DNA of 49,996 nucleotides from the IMG/VR virus record IMGVR_UViG_3300007513_000064, positions 1 through 49,996 of that record; one strand, written 5' to 3'. Position 1 is the first letter of the stretch. Each line of letters starts with the position of its first letter. Below the pieces are notes generated by a model. It saw only the letters and a list, made by a program, of their open reading frames with translations, was not told where the DNA came from and did not search any database. The stretch comes from a virus. Made by a program: the position numbers and the translations under genes. Positions 25,455 through 33,519 of this stretch are shown one piece after another.

Positions 25455-28400
25455 TGGCATCTCCGGCACTCAAGCGCGCGATCAATGACATAGGCAGATA
25501 CTTCGGTATTCGAGCAGCTGATGCGTTTTTGCTATCCGTGATAGGGCCCGGAGATGAATCCATCGAAGACCTGTTGGATCCTCCTCAAGCTGATTCTCAA
25601 AATGTTATTGCAGACATTATCAACAGCATTTCAGGCCAGGGTAATGCCACCAGCGTTACTGCACTCTTGGAGTACATTAGTACAGTCGTCAAGGACGATG
25701 CAGCTGCTGCTAATTTGCTCAATGACAGTATGTCCATCACGTTAGACAGTCCGGGGTATCTCACTGTAGATGCTGCCAATCTGCCGCTAAACGCTCCGAC
25801 TGTCACTACGACTGCCGGCGCCGACGAGACCCAAGGGATGTTCAAGCCAGAAGCCAGTAAAGATTTTTATACAGTGGCTGATTATGTGGGGGAGGGGTGG
25901 GAACAGTGCCCAGTTCACGTGATTCAAGTATTTCCTGCCATTCAGAACATTGCTAATAGTGATACGGATGCAGCAGCACTCTTCATGAATGCCGTGCCGA
26001 CGCTGGACCTTTCTCGTGCTATGCCTTTCATGGACGTTCAAGTAATGGTCAAAGACCAGGACGGCTTCGCACCAGGAAATCAGACGCTGCGGCTCTCTCT
26101 TGGGCGCCACTTGCTCGGCAGCTCCTTAGCCGATGAGGATACTGTTTCGCAGAGCATTCTCACTGCTCCGGATGTCGAAGGCCCGATGATGGGAAAGGAT
26201 GAAGCTGGTAAACCAGAACCTTATTGGACAGCGGCCACAATGGAAGCCTTTACTACTCCCCAGACGATGGTTCCTACGAACGCCGATGGGAGCTTGCTTA
26301 GAAATCAGGGGCATGGGCCGTATGATGCTCCGTATGACCCCTTTCGACCGATGCTATCGCTTAATTCATTTTCATTAAATGCTATCAACACTCAAGGGAT
26401 GATGTCTTATAAATCAGCTGATATGGAATTGGTCTTACACGACAGGACCCGACTCGGATCGATCACGCCTCTGGTAGCACCCACAGAGTTAGCAGAGGTT
26501 GCGTTGAAGATCACTTATGGATGGGCCCATCCGGATGGATCCGATTCTTACAACGGCGCGCAGGCGCTTAATCGATTGTCAGATGCTGATTCTAATCGTT
26601 TTGCGGATTTGATCAATAGTCTACGAGTGACCGAAGACTTTGCTGTACAAAATTCTAGCTTCAACTTTGAGGAGGATGGATCAGTACGGATCAGTTTAAA
26701 ACTTTCAACAAAGGGTGCGGCTGCTGCCAATAAAATCGATATTACGCTGCCACTGGTTGCAGATGCATTCAACGACTTGAGACGTTTAACTGATTCAATT
26801 GATGAACAACTGAGAGCAGCCAGAAAAGACAGGGATAAAGTAGGTAAACTAAATGTCCCTACTGTAGTTCAGCGCATGACTAGCGCCAGAGCCGTTACGT
26901 CGATAAAACCAGAAGACATTAAAGAACTCAAAAAATTCAACAGAGATGCAAAGGACGGGGACCTGCAGGCAATCGGTAGGACCATTGAGAAGCTGCTAAA
27001 AGAAGCGGGTAGCCATAAAAAGACCAAGCGTACGGCAATTAATAACTTGATGGAACACCTTAAGTCAACTCCGGACCCTTTTTTACGTGCAGTGGGGGAT
27101 TATGGCGGGCCTGGTAAGGGCGAGTGTGCCATAAGAAAGAAGACGACCAGCGTTCCTCCTCCTTCTCCACCACCTCCCCGCGCACCGGCAGCCCCCCCAC
27201 CACAGGGTTCAGGGGACATCGGTGATCCTCTTGCTGGCGAACGCCGGCGTCAGGCTGCTGCTGCCCAGGCTGCAATGGACGCCCTCGCCTCGGCTGCTGC
27301 GCCAACTAAAAAAACGTTTTGGGGATGGACTTCATTCGCCGGTGCTAGAACAGCCAAAGCGTTAGCGTACAAGGGCGACGGCAAATCCCGTTTTGTTTCT
27401 CTGGGTAAGCTCCTGTCTGCTTTGGTGGCCGGCCCGATGGCACATACGAGCATGTACGATGAGATTCAGTTGGTGTTCTATGCATTCAATGATTCTGCTG
27501 CAGCTCTGTACGATTGTAACATTGCTCAATTTCCGATTGACTGCTCGGATCTTAAGAAGCGCCTAGAAGAGCGATTCGACGCCTCAGGAACCATGTCCAT
27601 CGCTGCGTTCTTGCAGTTGATATCCACCTATTATTTGACGGATGAAGGTTCCCAAGGGTACGGTTTTGGAAAAGTTTACGGAGGTCGCAAAAAGGGCAAC
27701 GCTAGACAGCGAGTGTTTGAGAGCAACTACGTGCACTCTCGGGGGAAAAATAAGGGCCAGCCAAAACTAAAACAGATTCAGTCTAAAAAGGAAGAAGTGA
27801 TGCGTGCGCTCTATGGAATGGAGGCTGCAGATCCTTCTTGCGTTTTTAAGCCGCCTCAAATATCATGTCGATTTGAGGCCGTGCCCATGCGAGAAGAGTA
27901 CTCCGGGGCGTTCAGAAAAAAAACACTTTTAAAAATACACGTGTTCGATCGCAAGTGCAGTGGCGCAGAATCCTTGATGTCGGTTTTAGATTCGTTTTCT
28001 GGACACAGTGTTGCCAGAATGCTGACTCGCGAGCCTAGGAGTCCCCGGAGCACCAAGCACCAGGCCATATATGCTGAACAGTTTAATGTGTTGTCCTCTC
28101 CTCCGCTAGAGATTATCAAATCTGTGCCTCCTATGACTGCCGAGGTGGCAAAAACGCTGGGACTTAAGGATAAAGACCTGGAGAAGACGCTTATAGCTGG
28201 TTGCTACAGTGTTTCCGAAGGTTCAACTGCTAGAATTAAGGAAGTATTTTCTTCTATGTTTCCGGCATTCATCTACGGAGGTCTTAATTCAGGAATAATC
28301 TCAGCGAAGCTAGCTTCCTTGAATAATCAACCGTTGACTACTCTGGGTATAGTGGGGCGCGGAAAGACAGATCCAGATGCTTCGGACGTAGACGACGGAC

Positions 28401-28684
28401 TACCGATGGCCATAATGCCAATGAGTCTGACGTTAGAAACGTACGGTTTTCCGCTCTTCGAAATCGGTCAGCAGTATTTTCTAGACATGACGACCAACAC
28501 TACTGCTGATAATTTTTATGCGGTGACATCGGTGACGCACGCAATTGAAGCAGGCCGGTTTGTTTCTACTGTGGAAATGAGTACAATGAGCTCATACGCT
28601 AAGTGGAAGCCGACGACTGCTTGGCTGCAAAAACTAGCCCTGGCTGGAGCTATAACCGCTAATGAAGGAAAATCTTCTAGTTAG
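25454..28684 (+). CDS. Large baseplate hub protein (gp27/gpD-like C-terminus, probable)
   Basis: The start chosen is ATG 25454 (MASPALKRAINDIGRYF), overlapping the LysM-like stop; the open frame back to 25346 reads through that gene and is unlikely. The 1076-residue product has an N-terminal polar region, a beta-rich domain (about 140-470) with PFMDVQVMVKDQDGF and MSYKSADMELVLHDRTRLG, a Pro-rich linker (about 565-590), and a C-terminal domain whose end (YAVTSVTHAIEAGRFVSTVE, about 1024-1043) resembles hub proteins of the gpD/gp27 type. It probably forms the central hub together with the preceding two genes. Its final codons overlap the polymerase frame by up to 23 bases. Confidence 0.65.
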   Translation: MASPALKRAINDIGRYFGIRAADAFLLSVIGPGDESIEDLLDPPQADSQNVIADIINSISGQGNATSVTALLEYISTVVKDDAAAANLLNDSMSITLDSPGYLTVDAANLPLNAPTVTTTAGADETQGMFKPEASKDFYTVADYVGEGWEQCPVHVIQVFPAIQNIANSDTDAAALFMNAVPTLDLSRAMPFMDVQVMVKDQDGFAPGNQTLRLSLGRHLLGSSLADEDTVSQSILTAPDVEGPMMGKDEAGKPEPYWTAATMEAFTTPQTMVPTNADGSLLRNQGHGPYDAPYDPFRPMLSLNSFSLNAINTQGMMSYKSADMELVLHDRTRLGSITPLVAPTELAEVALKITYGWAHPDGSDSYNGAQALNRLSDADSNRFADLINSLRVTEDFAVQNSSFNFEEDGSVRISLKLSTKGAAAANKIDITLPLVADAFNDLRRLTDSIDEQLRAARKDRDKVGKLNVPTVVQRMTSARAVTSIKPEDIKELKKFNRDAKDGDLQAIGRTIEKLLKEAGSHKKTKRTAINNLMEHLKSTPDPFLRAVGDYGGPGKGECAIRKKTTSVPPPSPPPPRAPAAPPPQGSGDIGDPLAGERRRQAAAAQAAMDALASAAAPTKKTFWGWTSFAGARTAKALAYKGDGKSRFVSLGKLLSALVAGPMAHTSMYDEIQLVFYAFNDSAAALYDCNIAQFPIDCSDLKKRLEERFDASGTMSIAAFLQLISTYYLTDEGSQGYGFGKVYGGRKKGNARQRVFESNYVHSRGKNKGQPKLKQIQSKKEEVMRALYGMEAADPSCVFKPPQISCRFEAVPMREEYSGAFRKKTLLKIHVFDRKCSGAESLMSVLDSFSGHSVARMLTREPRSPRSTKHQAIYAEQFNVLSSPPLEIIKSVPPMTAEVAKTLGLKDKDLEKTLIAGCYSVSEGSTARIKEVFSSMFPAFIYGGLNSGIISAKLASLNNQPLTTLGIVGRGKTDPDASDVDDGLPMAIMPMSLTLETYGFPLFEIGQQYFLDMTTNTTADNFYAVTSVTHAIEAGRFVSTVEMSTMSSYAKWKPTTAWLQKLALAGAITANEGKSSS

Positions 28685-29879
28685 TGTATTTTTATCGAGC
28701 GGTAGCTACAATGGTTGCATGGATGTATACATGCAGTTTGAGAATGCAGAAAGAATTCTTTTGAAGAGTGTTCCAAGCTCTCCTGAGCTCGAAGTGAGCC
28801 TATCACCTACAGGACGCTCAGAAGTTGCGGATTATTTCGAAATTCTAGGAATGTCTGACGCCGAAGTACTCCCTCCAGCGTATAAGCAACTGTGCACCCA
28901 TTTAAAGTTTACCACTCTTGAATTGCTACATGCTGTTCCCGAACAGAAGCTCAAAGATCATTTAAAAAAAGTTGTCAATTCTCTTAGCGATATTTTCAAC
29001 ACTTCGCGCAATGCGGAGTATTTTGGCAATTATATTCGCATAAAAAAGTTTCTGGCATCTTTCCAGCGGGCCCGGATTGATGTTGTTGCTCTCAAAAAAA
29101 TGATTGAAATGAGCAAGCATGAAGTAGTAAAATCCACGCTGAGCAGTTTTTTGGCCGATGATACAGGCCGAGTTGAATCTGTCGTGTATTCCACCACGGG
29201 GACAGCGACTGGCCGATTGACTGTTGCGTCTGGGCCGCAAATATTGACTGCTCCTGCCGAAGTGAGAAAATGTTTTCGTAGTCGCTTCGAAGCGGGTAAA
29301 ATATTGCAGCTGGACATCGTCTCCGCAGAGCCGAAGCTGGCACTTTATGCCGCAGAACAGCATCCACCGAAGGACGTATACAATTACATTGCAAACTCCA
29401 TCCTTGAAGGTAAAGTTTCCAGAGCCCAGGCAAAACTGATTACTCTCTGCGCTCTTTACGGCCAATCTGCAAGAATGCTCAAAAGAAAATTGCCTGTTGG
29501 TGTGAATCCGAAGGAAGTCATTAGAAAGACTAAAAAATATTTTAAAAGTGAACAGTTGGAAGACGCTCTTCGGGCAGAAAGCACGAATGGGCTGTTTAGA
29601 AGTGTCTTAGGAAGACCACTTCAAGTTCCGGATGACAAGTCGCACTTCTATATCAGCTATTACTTACAAAGCTCAATCGCTGAGGGCGCGATCCTGATGT
29701 TTGGGCGGTTTATCGAGACTGTTAGCATGGAATGCGAACCGTTATTTATCATTCATGATGCTTTGATAGTTGATTGCAGTGATGAGGCTGCCAAAAAGCT
29801 GCTGAGTGGGGATGGTATTAAAGTTGTTTTAGGAGAATGGGAATTTGACGTTGATGTCAAGGTTCTTGAAGATATTTAA
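28662..29879 (+). CDS. Family A DNA polymerase-like protein without exonuclease domain
   Basis: Numbering from ATG 28662 (405 aa; ATG 28719 is an equally possible start because the first 19 residues look atypical). Polymerase motifs are present in order: TGRLT (about 184-188), motif A Asp218 with Glu223 (LQLDIVSAEPKL), motif B Arg254, Lys258, Tyr266-Gly267 (RAQAKLITLCALYG), motif C His365-Asp366 (IHDALIVD). These align with E. coli Pol I Asp705/Glu710, Arg754/Lys758/Tyr766 and His881-Asp882. Leu262 replaces Phe762 and Ala replaces Glu883. The N-terminal 170 residues are helical with no 3'-5' exonuclease motif. It is far smaller than replicative family A enzymes, so it may be a repair, translesion or end-processing polymerase. 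Activity is inferred from both metal Asp being present. Confidence 0.8.
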   Translation: MKENLLVSVFLSSGSYNGCMDVYMQFENAERILLKSVPSSPELEVSLSPTGRSEVADYFEILGMSDAEVLPPAYKQLCTHLKFTTLELLHAVPEQKLKDHLKKVVNSLSDIFNTSRNAEYFGNYIRIKKFLASFQRARIDVVALKKMIEMSKHEVVKSTLSSFLADDTGRVESVVYSTTGTATGRLTVASGPQILTAPAEVRKCFRSRFEAGKILQLDIVSAEPKLALYAAEQHPPKDVYNYIANSILEGKVSRAQAKLITLCALYGQSARMLKRKLPVGVNPKEVIRKTKKYFKSEQLEDALRAESTNGLFRSVLGRPLQVPDDKSHFYISYYLQSSIAEGAILMFGRFIETVSMECEPLFIIHDALIVDCSDEAAKKLLSGDGIKVVLGEWEFDVDVKVLEDI

Positions 29880-29883
29880 TGAT

Positions 29884-30441
29884 ATGAATGAAATGCTACT
29901 AAAAGAGAGGGTGCGGTCCATAATTTTTGACGTTTTGCGAGAACAGACTGAAGGAGAGTCTTCTGGCGAGACCCCAACTGATCGACCGCGCACCGGCAGA
30001 CGTAAAAAAAAGAAGGCTGCTCCGGGCGAAATTCGAATTGCCGATCGAGCGGTTGGCAGCGGCCGTTTTAAAAAGTTTGTGGAAGAAGCCAACGCGCGCG
30101 CCACCAAAGACGCGCGAGGATTAATGAAAGATTTAGGTATTAGAACCGCTGCAAGAGGTTCTGACTTAGATCAAGTAGAAAAGATTCTCAAGTCAGCTAT
30201 TCACGTCCATCCGCTCATGCGACAGTCTTACGGCGGAGTCAAAAAAGTTCCTGTGGTTTTGCCTAACGGAGAACAGAGTGAGGCTGTGGGGATTTTTTTA
30301 GCTCAGCTGGATTCACGGAACGGTATCAAGTTTCTTTCACATACACTGAACGGTGCCAAAAATGCCGGTTTTCTGAATCTACAAGGCGCGCTAGAGCTGG
30401 GTAAAGGCCAAAAGGCACCGATCGTCATCTATTCGACCTGA
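29884..30441 (+). CDS. Unknown basic protein with possible head-targeting N-terminus
   Basis: This 185-residue protein, from ATG 29884 five bases after the polymerase stop, is not recognised. Seen: an amphipathic N-terminal helix ending VLRE|Q (RSIIFDVLREQ), a linker rich in Thr, Arg and Lys with a run of Lys (about 37-44), and a folded C-terminal part (about 60-185) with VPVVLPNGEQSEAVGIFLAQ and LNLQGALELGKGQKAPIVIY. The N-terminal helix plus Leu-Arg-Glu resembles a prohead protease site, which would fit a protein carried in the head. An earlier in-frame ATG (29845) overlaps the polymerase and is less likely. Confidence 0.7.
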   Translation: MNEMLLKERVRSIIFDVLREQTEGESSGETPTDRPRTGRRKKKKAAPGEIRIADRAVGSGRFKKFVEEANARATKDARGLMKDLGIRTAARGSDLDQVEKILKSAIHVHPLMRQSYGGVKKVPVVLPNGEQSEAVGIFLAQLDSRNGIKFLSHTLNGAKNAGFLNLQGALELGKGQKAPIVIYST

Positions 30442-30472
30442 ACTTTCTACCTTGTTCACTTATCTTTGAATC

Positions 30473-31036
30473 ATGAGTGCAGAAAACTTAATCGTGCAGT
30501 ACGAAAAATACTGTGACATAATGAAGAAGGTGGCTGACACCTCAATCGTAGAAAGATTGTCAGATGAGATCGGCGAACGACTCGTGATGGCTCCTCGAGG
30601 CTTGACTGTCGAGGACGGCGGCACCCCCGGAGCTTTAATAGAGTTTAGTTTGGCTGTGGCGAGTGCCGCTAAGGCTTTGAGCAACCATTTTGGTGATGCT
30701 AAATCTCTGGTAAAAGTTAGTCTGCTGCACGAGCTAGGGAGGCTAGGCGATCTTCGAGAGGGCGCAGATTTATTTATTCCGCAAGAATCTGACTGGCATC
30801 GTGAGAAGCTAGGTCAGATGTACAAGTACAACGATGCATGTTCGAAGATGAACGTAGCTCATAGGACGCTCTGGATGCTCTCCCATTTAGGTTTCGAGCT
30901 TACTCGAGAAGAGTGGATGGCCATTAACGTTTCGCAGGGGCTTCATCTGCAGGAGAACCAGTTTTATGCAACGTCTATAGACGGCCTTGCTGCTGGCCTT
31001 TTAGCAGCCAGGTCTGCCGTATTGCATGGCAGTTGA
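30473..31036 (+). CDS. HD-superfamily-like protein with substituted metal ligands
   Basis: This 187-residue protein follows the pattern of phage HD-type phosphohydrolases: SLLHELGRLGD (about 83-93, where active members have H-D), FIPQESDWHREKLGQMYKYN (about 101-120), NVAHRTLWMLSHLG (about 127-140) and a segment SQGLHLQENQFY (about 154-165, where relatives often have H-D-G). The fold is therefore likely but two metal-binding positions differ (HE87 in place of HD, SQ in place of HD). It may be inactive and structural, or use another metal site. It lies between unknown proteins upstream of the replication genes. Confidence 0.6.
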   Translation: MSAENLIVQYEKYCDIMKKVADTSIVERLSDEIGERLVMAPRGLTVEDGGTPGALIEFSLAVASAAKALSNHFGDAKSLVKVSLLHELGRLGDLREGADLFIPQESDWHREKLGQMYKYNDACSKMNVAHRTLWMLSHLGFELTREEWMAINVSQGLHLQENQFYATSIDGLAAGLLAARSAVLHGS

Positions 31037-31048
31037 TACTTATAATGC

Positions 31049-31327
31049 ATGAGACTAGTCAGAGAATTCATTCGAGCCGTCATGAGAGAAGCAGCTGCCA
31101 AGGAGACTGAAGAAGATCTCCTTCTTGAACCCGATGAAAAAGACGGCCGTCAAGAGGACACAGCTGACGAGACTAGTGGTGCTGCAGCTGTTGCGGGATA
31201 TACCCTACCTTTAGGAGCATCCAACTCGCCGACCACACTGCGTCAGCGTGGGGACATTGCCGGCAGCGGTTTTGGTGGTGCAAAACCTATCGAAGAAGAC
31301 GATGAAGATGATGATCCGGACGTCTAG
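31049..31327 (+). CDS. Small acidic protein with T4-like head-targeting N-terminus (possible)
   Basis: This 92-residue protein starts MRLVREFIRAVMREAAAKE, close in style to the capsid-targeting sequences of T4 internal head proteins (a short helix with E-F-I and a cleavable x-x-E|A). The rest is acidic, low in complexity and likely disordered, ending in a run of Glu and Asp. No enzyme motif is visible. An internal head protein is the favoured guess. ACTTATAAT lies directly upstream of the ATG; there is no good Shine-Dalgarno site. Confidence 0.65.
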   Translation: MRLVREFIRAVMREAAAKETEEDLLLEPDEKDGRQEDTADETSGAAAVAGYTLPLGASNSPTTLRQRGDIAGSGFGGAKPIEEDDEDDDPDV

Positions 31328-31383
31328 GCGATTCTAAACACAAAACATTTGAACATTTGAAGTCCCAAATATAAACTTAGAAG

Positions 31384-31398
31384 GTCAACACTGTTGAC
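31384..31398 (+). promoter_or_regulatory. 15-bp palindrome overlapping a TTGACA box, upstream of the SSB gene
   Basis: GTCAACA-C-TGTTGAC is a perfect inverted repeat. TTGACA (31394-31399) overlaps its right arm. Nearby are direct repeats ACATTTGA (twice, 31344-31365 region) and CCATTGA (twice, 31409-31422 region). This looks like an operator/promoter for the SSB gene; no clear -10 box at standard spacing was found. Confidence 0.4.
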
Positions 31399-31439
31399 AA
31401 GAATTTAACCATTGACCATTGAACATATAAGGAGATAAA

Positions 31440-32228
31440 ATGGCAATTGACCTCGATGCGATTCGCAATAAACTGAACCAACTTTCCGGAAACAACAGTC
31501 GTAGAAACACGATGTGGCGTCCTCAAGAGGGCGAAGAGGCCACTGTTCGTGTCTTGTCTTTTCCGGATAACGACGGCCAGCCCTTTCAAGAGCGCTGGTT
31601 TTATTACAATATCGGCAACAATCCAGGCCTCCTGGCGCCCTACCAATTTGGTAAGCCAGACCCCATTCAAGAGCTCATCAACAAGCTGAGGGACGACGGT
31701 TCCAAGGAATCGTACGAACTGGCCAAGAAGCTCTATCCCAAGATGCGATGCTATGCTCCGGTCGTTGTGCGCGGTGAAGAGGACCGCGGAGTGCGCCTCT
31801 GGTCGTTTGGCAAGACCGTGTATCAATCTCTACTCAACATTATGCTGGATGAGGACTACGGTGATATTACGGACCCTAAAGAAGGCCGTGATGTAAAGGT
31901 GGTGTGTACTAAGCCTCCTGGTCGCATGTGGGCCACTACTGAAGTTCGCCCTCGAGGAAAGCAGACTCCGCTGGCAGAAGCGAAGCAGGCCAAGGAGTGG
32001 ATGGATAACATTCCAAGCCTGGATGATCTATATACTCTCAAGTCGTACGAAGAGCTGGAGAAGATCGTCAATGATTGGCTGTCAGGTGACGATTCCGATA
32101 ACGACGATGACTTCGGGACTGCCCGTGGCGGTGCATCTAACACTAATACGTCTGAAACGGATTCGACGACTGAGGCTAAGAAGTACAAGAGCTTGGATGA
32201 TGCCTTTGCTGATCTAGAAGACCTATAG
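31440..32228 (+). CDS. Single-stranded DNA-binding protein (gp32-like)
   Basis: This 262-residue protein coats single-stranded DNA during replication and recombination. Seen: a basic N-terminal segment (IRNKLNQLSGNNSRRNTMW, about 8-26), a core with VLSFPDNDGQPFQERWFYYN (about 38-57), MRCYAPVVVRGEEDRGVRLW (about 102-121), FGKTVYQSLLNIMLDEDYGD and ITDPKEGRDVKV, which is the gp32 core pattern of T4-like cyanophages, and an acidic, Ser/Thr-rich tail ending DDAFADLEDL that would bind partner proteins. Zinc ligands of T4 gp32 are not evident. AAGGAGAT precedes the ATG, and a UUCG-loop terminator follows, so it is a strongly expressed single-gene unit. Confidence 0.87.
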   Translation: MAIDLDAIRNKLNQLSGNNSRRNTMWRPQEGEEATVRVLSFPDNDGQPFQERWFYYNIGNNPGLLAPYQFGKPDPIQELINKLRDDGSKESYELAKKLYPKMRCYAPVVVRGEEDRGVRLWSFGKTVYQSLLNIMLDEDYGDITDPKEGRDVKVVCTKPPGRMWATTEVRPRGKQTPLAEAKQAKEWMDNIPSLDDLYTLKSYEELEKIVNDWLSGDDSDNDDDFGTARGGASNTNTSETDSTTEAKKYKSLDDAFADLEDL

Positions 32229-32253
32229 TCTATCGTTCATTGGTAGTAAAAAC

Positions 32254-32284
32254 GTCAAGCGGCTTCGGCCGCTTGACTTATATT
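32254..32284 (+). terminator. Terminator with UUCG tetraloop after the SSB gene
   Basis: A perfect 10-bp stem (GTCAAGCGGC at 32254-32263, pairing with 32268-32277) is closed by C(TTCG)G, the very stable tetraloop, followed by TTATATTT. Confidence 0.9.
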
Positions 32285-32334
32285 TGAACACTGACTTTTG
32301 TAATTTTATTATTGCAACACTGGACGGAAGATAG

Positions 32335-33519
32335 ATGGCAAAAAAGAAAATTAATGATAGTTTCACCTCTGAGCTTATAAGTTCGCTTAACAAAGAACAC
32401 GGTTCTAAGGTTGCCTATAATTTAGCGCATGATACTTCTCCAACGCATGTTAAACGCTGGATCAGTACCGGTTCTCAACTGTTAGATTATATTACTTCCA
32501 ATAGGCCGGCCGGTGGCCTTCCGGAGGGCCGGATCGTCGAAGTTTTCGGCCCTCCGGGAATCGGCAAATCTCACATAGCAATTCAAGTAGCCAGATCGAC
32601 CCAGCAGATGGGAGGCATTGTGGTCTACATAGACACGGAGAATGCCACGTCGGTCGAGAATTTATCTCTTCTAGGTGTAGACATCACGAAGAGGTTTGTT
32701 TATGTCGATACCCACTGCACCGAAGAGGTGCTCTCCATTGCAGAGTCGACGATCCTTAAGGCAAAAGCGATGGACAAAGACGTTCCTATAACGATCATTT
32801 GGGATTCCGTGGCTGCTTCGTCTCCAAAGGCAGAACTCATCGGTGACTATGACAAGGAAACCATCGGCCTGCAAGCCCGGGCGATATCGAAAGGCATGCG
32901 TAAGATCACGGGTGTGATTGCTAATCAAAACGTTTTGTTTTTGATCCTGAATCAAATTCGTACGAAGATTGGAGTCATGTATGGAGACCCCACGACTACA
33001 CCCGGCGGAAAAGCAATACCGTTTCACTCGTCAGTGCGGATAAAACTCGGCGCCGGCCAGCAGATTCAAGATAAAAATAAAAACGTCGTTGGGATCCATG
33101 TTACTGCTAAGACGATTAAAAACAAAGTATCAGCGCCTTTTAGAGATTGCAAGTTTGAGATCCACTTTGGAGTTGGCATCAAAGAACATGAGCAAGTGTT
33201 TGATGAACTTCGTAAGCATGGCAAAGAAACCATCGACGGTTATGAAGTTTCCGTGTCTGGAACGGGGACGTGGAAAGTATTAAAAGTGGAGAAGGCAGAA
33301 ACGGGGGAGACTGTTCTTGAAAAGAAGTTTTATAAAGCTGATTTTGATAAACTCTTAAAGGATCCTCAATACTCTAAATACCTAGACGCTCTTCTTAATC
33401 GGGCCATGGTTAGAAAAATGAGTACTTCCGATGGCATCGCGATTGATGCTGAGGCTTATGAAGAGGTGAGAGCGCTTTCTTTGGAGCTTGAATCAGACCT
33501 CATTGATCCGGAGGGGTAA
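32335..33519 (+). CDS. RecA/UvsX-type recombinase
   Basis: This 394-residue ATPase forms filaments on single-stranded DNA and drives strand exchange. Seen: Walker A GPPGIGKSH (72-80), catalytic Glu102 in YIDTEN, Walker B ITIIWDSV (152-159), then a RecA-like block NQIRTKIGVMYGDPTTTPGG (about 206-225) that corresponds to the L2 region and is closer to bacterial RecA than to T4 UvsX. The C-terminal 100 residues are helical and end acidic (Leu-Glu-Ser-Asp). GGAAG precedes the ATG; the next gene starts directly after its stop. Partners are probably the gp32-like SSB and the helicase downstream. Confidence 0.92.
   Translation: MAKKKINDSFTSELISSLNKEHGSKVAYNLAHDTSPTHVKRWISTGSQLLDYITSNRPAGGLPEGRIVEVFGPPGIGKSHIAIQVARSTQQMGGIVVYIDTENATSVENLSLLGVDITKRFVYVDTHCTEEVLSIAESTILKAKAMDKDVPITIIWDSVAASSPKAELIGDYDKETIGLQARAISKGMRKITGVIANQNVLFLILNQIRTKIGVMYGDPTTTPGGKAIPFHSSVRIKLGAGQQIQDKNKNVVGIHVTAKTIKNKVSAPFRDCKFEIHFGVGIKEHEQVFDELRKHGKETIDGYEVSVSGTGTWKVLKVEKAETGETVLEKKFYKADFDKLLKDPQYSKYLDALLNRAMVRKMSTSDGIAIDAEAYEEVRALSLELESDLIDPEG

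Noticed and set aside
31384-31398. LexA/SOS box
   Set aside because: The palindrome does not fit the E. coli (CTGT-N8-ACAG), Gram-positive (GAAC-N4-GTTC) or alphaproteobacterial (GTTC-N7-GTTC) forms, so no named regulator is claimed.
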